A DNA stretch of 64,000 nucleotides from CAVQKZ01 sp963837325 (GCA_963837325.1 CAWIMV010000001.1:682001-746000), one strand, 5' to 3'; positions 17,987 through 27,680 are shown, numbered from the stretch's first letter. Translations and numbers: made by a program. Notes: generated from the letters alone by a model not told the origin.

Positions 17987-19495
17987 TCAGGGTCGGTGCA
18001 GGGTGAGCATGTTCCACGACAACGGGGGCAGCACAACGCTGTGCGTCCCGCCGTCGGCGGCTGCGCTGTCCATGCGCCGAGGCGTGACCCGGTCCGGCTG
18101 CTGCGCCGAGTTCACCGCGTCGGGGTCATCGTCGAACAGCGCCACGTGGTCGACCACAAGTTCGCCCCCGAGCGCGCGGACGTCGAGGTCCACGGTCGTT
18201 GGCTCGCTCTGCGACCGGTTCACCGCAAAGACGACGACGGTGTCGGCCTCGCCGTGGTGGACGGCGACCAGGTCGAGCAGTGGCACCTCGCCCAGCCACT
18301 TCGTCTCATGCGATGCGCTGCGTACCGGTGTGTGCAGGACCGTCCCCCGACCGTTGGCCGACGTGAGCGCGAACGGGTGGTAGGTGGTCTGCCGCCAGGA
18401 CGGACCATTCGGCTCCGACCGGATCGGCGCGATCACGTTGACCAGTTGCGCCAGACAGCCGATCTTCACGCGGTCGGCGTGCTTCAGCAGCGAGATCATC
18501 AGGTCACCGACCACGACCGCGTCGACGACCGAGTAAGTGTCCTCGATCAAACGCGGCGCCGTCTCCCACTCCGAGGAGTCCCGGATCTGAGCGAAGCGGG
18601 ACTGGTACCAGACGTTCCACTCGTCCACGGACAAGGTGATCAGCTTCTGGTGGCGGCCCCGCGCGCGGACGGCGTCGCAGGTCGCGACGGCTTCGTCGAT
18701 GAACCGGTCGAGCTCGACAGCGCTAGCCAGGAAACTGTCGCGGTCGCCGTGGCGCTCCTCGTAGTAGCTGTGCAGCGAGAGGTGATCCACGACGTCGTAG
18801 CACTCTTCGAGCACGGTGGTCTCCCATTGCCCGAACGTAGGCATCCGCCGGTTCGAGCTGCCCACGGCGACCAGCTCGATGGACGGGTCGACCCACCGCA
18901 TGACCTTGCCGGCCTCACGCGCGATGCGCCCGTATTCGTAGGCGGTCTTCGAGCCGATCTGCCATGGCCCGTCCAGCTCGTTGCCGAGGCACCAGACCTT
19001 GACGCCGAACGGGTTGGCCGAACCGTTCTTGCGGCGCAGATCCGACAGCTCCGTGCCCCCTGGATGGTTGCAGTACTCGACCAGGCGGCGGGCGTCGTCG
19101 ATGCCCCGTGAACCGAGGTTCACCGCCATCATCACTTCGCTGCCGATGCGGTTGGCCCACGCAGCGAACTCGTGCACGCCTACCTGGTTCGTCTCGATCG
19201 AGCGCCAAGCGAGGTCCAGACGGGTGGGGCGCTCCTCCCGGGGCCCGATGCCGTCCTCCCATTGGTAGCCGGACACGAAGTTGCCGCCGGGGTACCGGAT
19301 GATCGGGACATCGAGCGCGGTGACGAGGTCCGCCACGTCGGTACGGAAGCCCGACTCGTCCGCGGAGTCGTGCGTCGGCTCGTAGATGCCGGTGTAGACA
19401 CATCGGCCCATGTGCTCGACAAATGATCCGAACATCCGGGGATCGACCTCGGCCACCGGCAGGGCGGGATCGATCGTGACGGTCGAGCGTTGCAC
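17987..19495 (-). CDS. Alpha-L-arabinofuranosidase, glycoside hydrolase family 51
   Basis: 502 residues. Removes terminal alpha-L-arabinofuranosyl groups from arabinan/arabinoxylan oligosaccharides, retaining mechanism. Acid/base E173 is in WCLGNELDGPW and nucleophile E292 in LSVDEWNVWY; the C-terminal beta-sandwich follows. No signal peptide, so it acts in the cytoplasm on imported oligosaccharides. GTG start with AAGGAG 5 nt upstream. Last gene of the LacI-led operon, 112 bp after the second permease. The ABC importer supplies its substrate, and the product L-arabinose can enter the AraA/AraB/AraD route encoded ~35 kb away. Confidence 0.95.
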   Translation of the reverse strand: MQRSTVTIDPALPVAEVDPRMFGSFVEHMGRCVYTGIYEPTHDSADESGFRTDVADLVTALDVPIIRYPGGNFVSGYQWEDGIGPREERPTRLDLAWRSIETNQVGVHEFAAWANRIGSEVMMAVNLGSRGIDDARRLVEYCNHPGGTELSDLRRKNGSANPFGVKVWCLGNELDGPWQIGSKTAYEYGRIAREAGKVMRWVDPSIELVAVGSSNRRMPTFGQWETTVLEECYDVVDHLSLHSYYEERHGDRDSFLASAVELDRFIDEAVATCDAVRARGRHQKLITLSVDEWNVWYQSRFAQIRDSSEWETAPRLIEDTYSVVDAVVVGDLMISLLKHADRVKIGCLAQLVNVIAPIRSEPNGPSWRQTTYHPFALTSANGRGTVLHTPVRSASHETKWLGEVPLLDLVAVHHGEADTVVVFAVNRSQSEPTTVDLDVRALGGELVVDHVALFDDDPDAVNSAQQPDRVTPRRMDSAAADGGTHSVVLPPLSWNMLTLHRP

Positions 19496-19607
19496 GTGTT
19501 CTCCTTCGGGATGGGAAGTGATGCGGAGCGTCGGACCCCGCGAACAGTCGCGGGTCCGACGGCGTCCAGGTCCTCGCGCCGCGGGCGACCCGGAGCGATC
19601 GATGTGG

Positions 19608-20501
19608 TTAGCCCTTCAGACCGGTGCCGGCCACCCCCTCGACGATCTGGCGCTGGAAGAACAGGAATAACGCGATGAGGGGAAGCGCCCCGAGCAGCGC
19701 CGCGGCCATAGTGTCGGCGTACCGAATACCGAAGTTGCCCTGGACCGTGGCCAGGCCGACTGGGATGGTCATCAGCTTCGGATTGCTCAAGACGAGCAAC
19801 GGCCACAGCAGGTTGTTCCACGACCAGATGAACGTGAAGATCGACACCGCGGCGATGGCCGGCCGCGTCAGCGGCATGGCCAGGCCACGGTAGACCCACC
19901 AGATGCTGGCGCCGTCGACCCGCGCCGCCTCCTCAAGCTCCTTCGGCAGGCCGTCGAAGAACTGCTTGAACACGAAGACGGCGATCGCCGTCGGCACCTG
20001 CGGAAGGATGACCGACCAGTACGTGTTCAGCAGGCCCAGCGCGCTGATTTCGCGGAACAGCGGAACGAACAACACCTGGATCGGAATGAGGATGCCGGCG
20101 AGGATGAAACCGAGCGTCGCGCCGCGGTAGCGGAAGTTCAGGCGCGACAACGCGAATGCGGCCATGCTGGCAGTTATCACGGTCAGGACGACCGTGACCG
20201 CCGAGGTGATGAAGCTCGACGCATACCAGTACCAGATGTCGCCCTGCTTGAGGATCGACTTGAACGACGCGAGCGTCGGGTGCTTGATCCACCACGTCAC
20301 CGGCAGATCCGCCGTCTCGCCGTTCGGCTTGAAGGCCGTGTCTGCGGCCCAGAGCAGCGGGATCAACCAGATGATCGAAAAGGCGATCATGACACCGACG
20401 CAGAGGCGGTTGAACAGGGTGGATCCGGCCGCCGTGCGCGACGTCGCACGGGTCCGCGGCGCAGCGGCGGTCTCCTGTTCGGTCAGGGTTGTGGTGGCCA
20501 T
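19608..20501 (-). CDS. Carbohydrate ABC transporter permease (MalG type)
   Basis: 297 residues with six membrane segments and the cytoplasmic EAA loop (ELEEAARVDGASIWWVYRGLAMPLTRP) that docks on the ATPase. ATG at 20501, 4 bp after the upstream permease stop, with AAGGTG upstream. Together with the MalF-type partner and the lipoprotein binding protein it forms a CUT1 importer. No ATPase gene is in the operon; in Actinobacteria a shared MsiK-like ATPase usually energises such importers. Confidence 0.94.
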   Translation of the reverse strand: MATTTLTEQETAAAPRTRATSRTAAGSTLFNRLCVGVMIAFSIIWLIPLLWAADTAFKPNGETADLPVTWWIKHPTLASFKSILKQGDIWYWYASSFITSAVTVVLTVITASMAAFALSRLNFRYRGATLGFILAGILIPIQVLFVPLFREISALGLLNTYWSVILPQVPTAIAVFVFKQFFDGLPKELEEAARVDGASIWWVYRGLAMPLTRPAIAAVSIFTFIWSWNNLLWPLLVLSNPKLMTIPVGLATVQGNFGIRYADTMAAALLGALPLIALFLFFQRQIVEGVAGTGLKG

Positions 20502-20505
20502 GGCG

Positions 20506-21447
20506 TCACACCTTCTTCTCGGAACGACGGGTCTGGGCGAACCACACCGCAGACACGAGCAGCAGGAGGATGAAGTACAGCGTCGACGCGGCCGCACTGT
20601 AACCGACTCGGTAGTCGGTGAAGCCGATGTCGTAGATGTACTCCAACGCCGGACGGGTGCTGAAGTTCGGGCCGCCCGAGGTCATGATGTACATCTGGTC
20701 GAACACTTTCATTGAGGCGATGACCTGAAGCACGATCACCAGGGTGGTGGTGCGCGTCAGCAGCGGGATCGTGATCCGTCGGATCTGCTGCCATTGGGAC
20801 GCGCCGTCGAGTGCCGAGGACTCGTAGAGTTCCCGCGGCACTTCCTGTAGGCCCGCCAGGTACAGGACGAAGTTGAACCCGAGCGTCCACCAGACGGTTG
20901 CGATCGCGATCGAGATCAGCGCCCAATTCGGGTCACCGAGCCAGCCGGGCGCCGTAGCGCCGAACTTGTGCACGGTCGCCGATGCGAATCCCAGGCCGGG
21001 GGTGTACAGCCAGATCCAGATCAGCGCCAAGGTGGCCGATGGCAGGATGTACGGCGCGAAAAACGCCAGCCGGAAGAACCACCTGCCCCGCGTGGCCCGC
21101 TCGGCCAGCAACGCGAAGATGAACGACAGGATCACCAGCGGCGGTGTCGTCAGCAGGGTGAACAGCACCGTGTGCCACATCGCCTTCCAGAAGTCGGAAC
21201 TCTTGAACGCTTCGACGTAGTTGTCGAATCCCGCGAAGCGGCCGAGTCCCGACTTCACCAGGCTGGTGTCGAAGAAGCTGATCACGACGCCGTACAAGGC
21301 CGGCCCCATGACGAACAGCACGTAGAGGATGACGAAGGGCGCAAGGAACGCTGCTGCCGGGCGTCCGTCGCCGCGACGACGCCGGTAGGGGCGCACCTCG
21401 GCTGCAGGCGCATCGGCGGCCCGCGGGGTATAGGTGGTGGTCGTCAC
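20506..21447 (-). CDS. Sugar ABC transporter permease (MalF type)
   Basis: 313 residues, six membrane segments, EAA loop ELYESSALDGASQWQQIRRITIPLL. GTG start at 21447 decided by GGAGG 5 nt upstream; the longer open frame into the binding-protein gene has no such signal. 40 bp downstream of the binding-protein stop and 4 bp upstream of the second permease. Part of the operon LacI - binding protein - permease - permease - GH51. Confidence 0.94.
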   Translation of the reverse strand: MTTTTYTPRAADAPAAEVRPYRRRRGDGRPAAAFLAPFVILYVLFVMGPALYGVVISFFDTSLVKSGLGRFAGFDNYVEAFKSSDFWKAMWHTVLFTLLTTPPLVILSFIFALLAERATRGRWFFRLAFFAPYILPSATLALIWIWLYTPGLGFASATVHKFGATAPGWLGDPNWALISIAIATVWWTLGFNFVLYLAGLQEVPRELYESSALDGASQWQQIRRITIPLLTRTTTLVIVLQVIASMKVFDQMYIMTSGGPNFSTRPALEYIYDIGFTDYRVGYSAAASTLYFILLLLVSAVWFAQTRRSEKKV

Positions 21448-21487
21448 GATGGCCTCCGGTTTCGATGGGATGCGGAAGGGAACGCGG

Positions 21488-22852
21488 TCACGTGGGGGGC
21501 TGCGTCTTCGCGAGGACAGAGAGCTTGGACTTGATCTGCGACAGTCCGGCCTTCGGTGACGACAGGCCACCCATTACCGCGCCGATGGTGCCCCCGCAGA
21601 TGATCTCGAAGTCCGATCCCGAGCCGGAGTACCACGCGTCGGGGTCGTACACCGCGACATCGGCCGCCGCGGCATACCTCGACTGCGGCGTCAGCTTCGC
21701 GTACGCGCTGCTGTTGCGGTAAGGCAGCCAGGCCGGAACGTGACCGCCCGCCGCCCAGGTGTCGCTCTGGTCCAGCATCGAGCGGACGAACGTCAGGGAT
21801 TGATCCAGTTCCGCTTGGGTCCGTGCCGGCCGCTTTGGCAGCACCAGGGTGTGCGAGTCCGCCTGCACCGCGTAGTGGTCGCTGCCCCCGTAGACGTTGG
21901 GGAATTTGGCCATGCTGAACGGCGTCTTGGCCGTCTGGAACGTGGAGATCTCCCATTCGCCCTGGAAGAAGAACCCGGCTCGTCCCGCGCTGAACAGGGC
22001 GATCGAGCCTTGGTAGTCGAGCTGGCCGGGCATGATCCGTTTGGCGTTCAGGCTGCTCAGGAAGTTCAGCACCTTGAGCGCCTTCTCGTCGTCGATGACG
22101 ATCCGGGTGCCGGCGTCGGCAAGTACCGATCCGCCCAGTTGGCTGTAGAGGCTCTGGAAGATCCGCCACGGCGTGGACGTCTCGTTCACCACGGCGATGG
22201 TGGCGCCGTACTGGCCGGTGACGTGTTTGGCTTTGGTGAGGGCCTCGACGAACGCGTCCTCCCCCTCGATGGGCTTCAACACGCCAGAGCTGTCGAGGAG
22301 GCCGGCCTTCTTGCACACTTCGGTGTTGTAGAAGCAGACGAACGGGTGGGTGTCCAGGGGGATCGCATACACCTTGCCGTCGACGAGCCCGGCCTTCCAG
22401 GCCCTCTCGTTGAACTTGTCGGGCGACATGCCGTGCCGGGCCAGGTCGCCAGGTTTCAGTTCCTGCAACAGCCCCGCCGCCTGCAGCGTCTTCATGCGGG
22501 TGAGGTGCGCGACAGCGACGTCCGGTGGCTTCTTGCCGATCGTGGCCAGTGACAGCTTGGTGTAGTACGGGTTGCCCCAGGCCAGCGTCACGGACGAGAG
22601 GCCGATCTTCGGGTTCGCCTTCTGGAACCCGGCTTCCATGGCCTGCATGCGGGTGCCGTCGCCGCCGCCGAAGAGATTCCAGTACGCGACCGTGCCGGGG
22701 TCGATATTCGAGCCGGCGAGTCCGCTGTAGACAGGTGACGAGCAACCGGCGAGGCCGAGACTTCCGGCGCCGAGGCCGAGGGCGAGCGCTCCGCCGAGGA
22801 AGCCCCTCCTGCTGAGCCCCGCCGATTCGGGCGAGAACGCGTGATCATTCAT
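21488..22852 (-). CDS. Extracellular sugar-binding lipoprotein of ABC importer
   Basis: 454 residues; captures oligosaccharide outside the membrane and delivers it to the permeases. A twin-arginine-like motif (SRRGFLGG, residues 14-21) is followed by a lipobox ending at C37 (LGLAGC), indicating a Tat-exported lipoprotein. The body is a family 1 solute-binding protein (GTVAYWNLFGGGDGTRMQAM, later GRAGFFFQGEWEIS). ATG at 22852 with AAGGAG 7 nt upstream; it overlaps the end of the LacI gene by 8 bp. The substrate is probably an arabinose-containing oligosaccharide, inferred from the GH51 gene in the same operon. Confidence 0.93.
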   Translation of the reverse strand: MNDHAFSPESAGLSRRGFLGGALALGLGAGSLGLAGCSSPVYSGLAGSNIDPGTVAYWNLFGGGDGTRMQAMEAGFQKANPKIGLSSVTLAWGNPYYTKLSLATIGKKPPDVAVAHLTRMKTLQAAGLLQELKPGDLARHGMSPDKFNERAWKAGLVDGKVYAIPLDTHPFVCFYNTEVCKKAGLLDSSGVLKPIEGEDAFVEALTKAKHVTGQYGATIAVVNETSTPWRIFQSLYSQLGGSVLADAGTRIVIDDEKALKVLNFLSSLNAKRIMPGQLDYQGSIALFSAGRAGFFFQGEWEISTFQTAKTPFSMAKFPNVYGGSDHYAVQADSHTLVLPKRPARTQAELDQSLTFVRSMLDQSDTWAAGGHVPAWLPYRNSSAYAKLTPQSRYAAAADVAVYDPDAWYSGSGSDFEIICGGTIGAVMGGLSSPKAGLSQIKSKLSVLAKTQPPT

Positions 22853-23966
22853 GGGACGGCTCCTTCGCGCCGTGAGGGGGCGGGACTGCGGTGGCGGAGC
22901 GGGAACGTCGGGCCCGGGCCGCAGCTCGACGCGCCGGTGCTCGCGGCTGCGGCGCTCCGGGCACACGCGGCGGCGGTCGGGTCGAGTCGCGCTCCACCAG
23001 CTGCACCGGCAGCAGCTCGCGGCGCGCGACGGCCTTGCCGACGATCAGATCGAGCAGCGTCGCCGCGGCGCGGGCGCCGGTATCCGCGAAGGGGACCTGG
23101 ATGGTGGTGAGGGACGGGATCAGAAAGCGGGACATGGGCAGGTCGTCACAGCCGATCACCGAGACCTCGAGCGGGAAGCTGCGCTCCCGGTCGGCCAGCA
23201 GGCGCAGCACACCCATCGCCATCTCGTCGTTCTGCGCGAAGATCGCCGTAAGCGTCGGATCGCGGTCGAGAATCCGCGCGGCGGCCGAATAGCCGCCGTC
23301 GGCCGTCCAGTCAGCGTTCTCGACCCGGCCCTCTGGCAGGTCCAGGCCGGCCTGGGCCAACTCGCGGCAAAAGCCGTCGTGGCGGATGCGGACCACCTGA
23401 CGGCGTGGCGGGCCGGTGATCGTCGCGATGTTGCGGTGTCCGAGGGCGATCAGGTGTTCGGCCGCGATGGCGCCCGTGGCCCGGTGGTCGGACCCCAGCA
23501 GCACCGCCGACGTCCCGGGCAGGTGGTGCAGGCTGACGAGCGGCAGCCCTTCGCGCAGCGCGCCGCTGAAGGAGGTGTCGGCCTCGAGACTGGGTGCCAC
23601 CACCAGCAGTCCGTGGACGCGGTGCTCGAGCAACTTGTGCAGCGACTCGCTCGCGTCGATGTCCGAGCTCGCCGCGACCAACAAGGTGCGGTGCCCTCGA
23701 GCGGCCAGGGCCGCTTGGGCGCCGGCTACGAACCGGGACAGCGCCGCGTCGGCGAAGTCGTCGGTCAGGATTCCTACGGTGATCGCGTCGCGACGCACCA
23801 GCCCGCGGGCCAACGCGTTGGGTACGTAGTCGAGTTCCCGCGCGGCCGCGCGAATGCGCTCGACGGTGGCCGGCGATGCGGCGCCGCGCCGGCCGTTGAG
23901 CACCTTGCTCGCCGTCTGGAAGCTGACGCCCGCCCGGGAGGCAACGTCCTTCAGCGAGACGTACAC
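22845..23966 (-). CDS. LacI-family repressor of the GH51/ABC operon
   Basis: 373 residues. N-terminal helix-turn-helix and hinge (DVASRAGVSFQTASKVLNG ... YVPNALARGL), then a periplasmic-binding-protein-like effector domain (VGILTDDFADAALSRFVAG, IFAQNDEMAMGVLRLL, VSVIGCDDLPMSRFL). The GTG at 23966 is preferred over the one at 23978 because GGAGG lies 5 nt before it. First gene of the operon; its stop overlaps the binding-protein start (ATGAATGA). Tandem palindromic operators at 24015-24050 lie just upstream, so autoregulation of the whole operon is expected. The C-terminus is arginine/alanine-rich and probably disordered. Confidence 0.93.
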   Translation of the reverse strand: MYVSLKDVASRAGVSFQTASKVLNGRRGAASPATVERIRAAARELDYVPNALARGLVRRDAITVGILTDDFADAALSRFVAGAQAALAARGHRTLLVAASSDIDASESLHKLLEHRVHGLLVVAPSLEADTSFSGALREGLPLVSLHHLPGTSAVLLGSDHRATGAIAAEHLIALGHRNIATITGPPRRQVVRIRHDGFCRELAQAGLDLPEGRVENADWTADGGYSAAARILDRDPTLTAIFAQNDEMAMGVLRLLADRERSFPLEVSVIGCDDLPMSRFLIPSLTTIQVPFADTGARAAATLLDLIVGKAVARRELLPVQLVERDSTRPPPRVPGAPQPRAPARRAAARARRSRSATAVPPPHGAKEPSHE

Positions 23967-24014
23967 GCCGACCTCCACGACGGATCTGCGGACGCTCGTG
24001 GTCGAGCGGGATGG

Positions 24015-24050
24015 CTACGCGAACGTTCGCCTACGCGAACGTTCGCGTAG
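24015..24050. promoter_or_regulatory. Tandem LacI-type operators upstream of the GH51/ABC operon
   Basis: Two copies of the 12-bp palindrome GCGAACGTTCGC (24019-24030 and 24035-24046), dyad centres 16 bp apart. The second is embedded in the perfect 20-bp palindrome CTACGCGAACGTTCGCGTAG (24031-24050); the first extends as CTACGCGAACGTTCGCCTAC. A central CG flanked by symmetrical arms is the classical LacI-family operator form. It lies ~50-85 bp upstream of the LacI start, on the face of the only divergent gap available. Likely bound by that LacI protein. Confidence 0.85.
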
Positions 24051-24188
24051 ATTACTTCGTGGCGTTCGCCCGCACAAGTGCCGGTTTGACCCGACGTTTT
24101 CGCGGCCACGAGCGGTGGAGGAGTGTGCGCGTCGCGGCGCCCGTCTCGCGTGTCACGGCCGCCTAGGGTCGGTGCGTACGGTTAGCAC

Positions 24189-24569
24189 GTGAACGCCGCT
24201 GCGATCACGAGGCACTTCGAACTCCTCGGCGTCGACAACCTGTCTGCGTCGGAGATCTACACGGAGGACGCGATCCTCGAGTACGTCCAGAGCGGCGAAC
24301 GCATTCGCGGACGGGACAACATCACTGCCTCCCGCCAGGCCTATCCCGGTCGACCGACGCGTTTCTTCGTACACCGATGCGCGATGCTGGGCTCGACGGC
24401 GGCCGTAGAAATGGTGATGAGTATCGAGGGCGACGAACCGCATCCCGTCGTCGCAATCCTCGATTTGCGTGGCGACGCAATCTCTCACGAGCGCATCTAC
24501 ATCGCTGAACCTTGGCCGGCGCCCGCCTATCGAGCCGCGTGGGCCGAACCACTAACCGATCCAGATTGA
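24189..24569 (+). CDS. SnoaL / NTF2-like protein
   Basis: 126 residues. NTF2-like pattern: helix ITRHFELLGVDNLSASEIYTE with the usual D..L-Y sequence, then FFVHRCAMLGSTAAVEMVMS and a C-terminal strand ISHERIYIAEPW. Likely a small-molecule binding or isomerase/hydrolase protein; substrate unknown. GTG start. It is divergent from the LacI operon with the tandem operators between them, so it could be co-controlled, but distance (~140 bp) makes this weak. Confidence 0.75.
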   Translation: MNAAAITRHFELLGVDNLSASEIYTEDAILEYVQSGERIRGRDNITASRQAYPGRPTRFFVHRCAMLGSTAAVEMVMSIEGDEPHPVVAILDLRGDAISHERIYIAEPWPAPAYRAAWAEPLTDPD

Positions 24570-24932
24570 GCAGCGGCCCGGAAGGTCGTTCACTCGATAG
24601 CCGTCGGCATGCGTGCGGCCCAGGCAGCTTGCGCAGACGATGAATACTCGACCTCAAGACATCCGCTCATGGCTCGATGTCCGGGCGATTTGGTTCGCCT
24701 TCTCGATACAGGTAGACGATCATCGGCATGTGCCCCTGACAACGCGTCAGACGACCTGTGGCATCAGCCGAGCATGGGCGTCGGATTGGTCACCGCATAC
24801 GGCGAGACCTTTCGTCGGACCACCCCCGCGTAACCGTCGCGAGACACGATCACGGGCGTCCATAGCGAGCACCACGCCACACTGACTTGACGCCTCAGAT
24901 CAATTGGTACGTGCTCGGAAGTGAGCGCTAGC
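24570..24932. other. Intergenic region without identifiable gene
   Basis: 363 bp between the convergent NTF2-like gene and the response-regulator stop. Short open frames here have no recognisable protein character or ribosome-binding sites. Base composition is slightly less GC-rich than the flanking genes. No hairpin or repeat was noticed. Confidence 0.6.
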
Positions 24933-25583
24933 TCAGGACTGTTGCAGGTCGCCGAGGCCGGAGGCTCGCGCAATTCGCACCGCGTCAGCTCTGTCTTCCG
25001 CGTTCAGTTTGCTGAGGATGATCGATACTGCGTTGCGGGCAGTTTTCGGTGAGATCGACAGACGGCCCGCGATTGCGGCGTTGCCGAAGCCGGATGCGAT
25101 GAGGTCGAGGATTTGGTGTTCGCGAGCGCTGAGCTCGGGAAATTGATGCGCTTGTTGGGTGCGACCACTGACATGGTCGAGGAGACGGTGGGCTACGCCT
25201 GCGCCGAACAATGCTTCGCCTCGGCTGACCGCTCGGATGGCGTCGGTGACTTCGTTTTCACTGACGCCTTTGAGCAGGTAGCCGACGGCTCCGGCGCGTA
25301 AGGCTGCGAACATCGATTGGTCGTCGTCAGACATGGTAAGGACGAGGACACGGGTACTCGGGTCGAAAGCGAGGATTCGTTTGGTGGCCTCGACGCCGGA
25401 GAGACCCGGCATGCGCAGATCCATGAGAACCACATCAGGGCTGTTGTCTCGCGCTTGAGCAATCGCCTCGGTCCCGCCGGTGGCTTCACCGACAAGTTCG
25501 AGGTCGTCGGCCGCGGTGATAGCGCTGCGTAGGCCACTGCGAAACACAGGGTGATCATCGACGATGAGCACACGTACCGTCAT
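24933..25583 (-). CDS. NarL/LuxR-family response regulator
   Basis: 216 residues. Receiver domain (VLIVDDHPVFRSGLRSAI, phospho-acceptor D in VVLMDLRMPGLSG, K in LLKGVSENEV) and C-terminal LuxR helix-turn-helix (LSAREHQILDLIASGFGNAA, ISPKTARNAVSIILSKLNAE). The SVHNH-like recognition helix is ARNAVS, slightly atypical. The ATG overlaps the kinase stop (ATGA), making it the cognate output regulator of the adjacent kinase. Confidence 0.94.
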   Translation of the reverse strand: MTVRVLIVDDHPVFRSGLRSAITAADDLELVGEATGGTEAIAQARDNSPDVVLMDLRMPGLSGVEATKRILAFDPSTRVLVLTMSDDDQSMFAALRAGAVGYLLKGVSENEVTDAIRAVSRGEALFGAGVAHRLLDHVSGRTQQAHQFPELSAREHQILDLIASGFGNAAIAGRLSISPKTARNAVSIILSKLNAEDRADAVRIARASGLGDLQQS

Positions 25584-27649
25584 TGCGCACCCGACGGCAG
25601 CTCGGCGTGCACTGATGCTCCCCGGGCATCAGAACTGATTGTCAGTGTTCCTCCGAGTTCGGCCGCTCGTTCGCGCATGGAGTGCAGGCCGACACCATTC
25701 CGGTAGTGGGTGGGCATGCCTTTCCCGTCGTCGCCGACGTCGACTGTGAGGGTGTCCGGGTTGGTGGACCAGCTGAGGGAGACGTGCGAGGAAGCCGCGC
25801 CTGCGTGCTTGACGCAGTTCGTGAGCGCCTCGGTGACGATCCGGTACGCGGCGACCTCGACTGCGGCGGGCAGCGGTGGCAGTTCTACCGGCGCGGTGAC
25901 GCTGACATGGAGGGCTTCGGACAGGCTCGCAGCGTAATGCCTGACCGCGTCGGCAAGACCGAGTTCGTCGAGCACCGGCGGTCGCATTCCATGTACGAGG
26001 CGGCGCACATCCTGAATCGCATCGCCGACCTCTTTGCGGATTGTGCCGGCCAGTTCTTGCAGTTGCGGCTGGTCCTTGGTTAGGCGCCCGAGCGCATCGA
26101 GTTGCAGAGAGACACCGCCAAGTACCGGTCCGAGGTGATCGTGCAGATCTCGACGAATGCGGCGCCGGTCCTCTTCCAACGCTCGCACCAGCCTTTCCCG
26201 GGATTGTTGGGCCTCAATTGAGAGGCGTACCGCAGCGACAGCGGCGGACACGTGGTCAACGACCTGCGCCAACAGTTGATCATCAAGGGAAGAGAACCGC
26301 TCGCCCGGAGATCGCGCCGCGAGCTGAAGGTGCCCGACGAGCACGCCGTGATGACGTAGCTCCAAGTCTCGTGCAACGGGTTGAGATACGCCGTGTGTTG
26401 CCTTGACTGCTGCCGTGCCTGGCGCTTGCTGGAGCACGATGCCGACGTAAGGCACCTGCAGCCCGTCGGCAATCGTCTTGGTCAGCGCGGGAAGAACTCC
26501 GGCAGCAGATGTGGTGCGACTTAGTCGCTGGTCGAGCTCAAGCAACACCCCGTACGGGTCACCGCGGCGCCCGTAGAGCACACGGTCGACCTGGCGCTGA
26601 ATCCGCTCGCGCAACGGGCTCAGTCCCGCCGCGGCCAGGGCCAGGACGACCAACGAGACCGACAATCGATCGCTGACCCGGAAGGTCCGACCGAGCAACA
26701 CCACCGTCAGGACATAAACCCCGGCCACGAGCACCGACACAACGAAATATGTCAACGTGCGCCGCAGGACCAATTCGATGTCGAACAGCTGCGCACGAAG
26801 GATCGCCATACCCGTCGCCGCCGGCAACGCCATCAATGCCGCCGCTTCGAATAGCCCGGTGTAACGACGAGGACCGTCGCCGGCCAACGCCGCCAACAGC
26901 ACCGACGAAACGACCGTGAGAGCGATGACGCCCACCGCCACAGCGAGGTAGGCAAGCGCACGGCGGTCATCCGGACTCCCCCGCCGCCATACCAGCGCGA
27001 GAGAGCCGGCACACAGGACGCACATCAACACCACGCCGATTGCACCGGCATACTGCAGCGCCGAAGCGACGCCCGGCGCGGATGACAAACCGATCGGATT
27101 GTCCTGGGCAAGACCGTCCAATCTTCCCGGCGCAACGGCAACGCCTGCCAGCAACACCGTCCCCGCGAGCAGAGAGCACCGCAGCAGGACCCGCCGCCGA
27201 CCCCGCGGCAGCCGTCCACTGGGATACAGCAGCGGCAACACAGTAATCAATGCAAGCTGCGGAGCCAGGAACAGAGGACCGCTCAACCAGCCCACCGCAG
27301 CGACCGCATGACCAGGCCAGGCATCGCGCTGCATCGCCAACGCCAACGCGTCGAGTAAAGCGGCGGCCTGAACCGACAGCGTGATAGCCACAAACAGTCG
27401 ACCCATCCAGTGCCTTGGAATGCGATGCAGGATTAGGCCGCCAACCACGCCGTAACTAAGCCACGCCGCCAACCACACTGCGTTCGGCCAGCCGGCTTGC
27501 AGATCCGTGGACGCGACGCGGTGCTGGTAGGACACCAGTCCGGTGAGCAGGAAGAGAGCGGGGCCGACAGTCGCGGCGAGTACTGCGAATGGCGGCCAGA
27601 AACGGTCGAATTGCGGTGCTCGCCGGGCGCGGATCGAATTGGTGGCCAA
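25580..27649 (-). CDS. Large sensor histidine kinase (NarL-type partner)
   Basis: About 689 residues. The N-terminal half (to ~330) is a multi-helix membrane region (~8-10 segments). A GAF-like region follows (TTSAAGVLPALTKTIADGLQ ... VAQVVDHV-type segments), then HisKA_3 with H-box RRRIRRDLHDHLGPVLGGVS (H~503), and HATPase_c (NCVKHAG, DDGKGMP, GLHSMRERA). The start is uncertain: the frame extends to 27757, overlapping the neighbour. A TTG at 27649 with GGAGA upstream removes that overlap and is used here. The stop overlaps the regulator start by 4 bp. Confidence 0.88.
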   Translation of the reverse strand: MATNSIRARRAPQFDRFWPPFAVLAATVGPALFLLTGLVSYQHRVASTDLQAGWPNAVWLAAWLSYGVVGGLILHRIPRHWMGRLFVAITLSVQAAALLDALALAMQRDAWPGHAVAAVGWLSGPLFLAPQLALITVLPLLYPSGRLPRGRRRVLLRCSLLAGTVLLAGVAVAPGRLDGLAQDNPIGLSSAPGVASALQYAGAIGVVLMCVLCAGSLALVWRRGSPDDRRALAYLAVAVGVIALTVVSSVLLAALAGDGPRRYTGLFEAAALMALPAATGMAILRAQLFDIELVLRRTLTYFVVSVLVAGVYVLTVVLLGRTFRVSDRLSVSLVVLALAAAGLSPLRERIQRQVDRVLYGRRGDPYGVLLELDQRLSRTTSAAGVLPALTKTIADGLQVPYVGIVLQQAPGTAAVKATHGVSQPVARDLELRHHGVLVGHLQLAARSPGERFSSLDDQLLAQVVDHVSAAVAAVRLSIEAQQSRERLVRALEEDRRRIRRDLHDHLGPVLGGVSLQLDALGRLTKDQPQLQELAGTIRKEVGDAIQDVRRLVHGMRPPVLDELGLADAVRHYAASLSEALHVSVTAPVELPPLPAAVEVAAYRIVTEALTNCVKHAGAASSHVSLSWSTNPDTLTVDVGDDGKGMPTHYRNGVGLHSMRERAAELGGTLTISSDARGASVHAELPSGAQ

Positions 27650-27680
27650 CCGCCGTCTCCGATCGCTGTCGTACCGCAGT

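Noticed and set aside
24609..24885. Small frames in the 24.6-24.9 kb gap
   Set aside because: No ribosome-binding site, no conserved-looking sequence.
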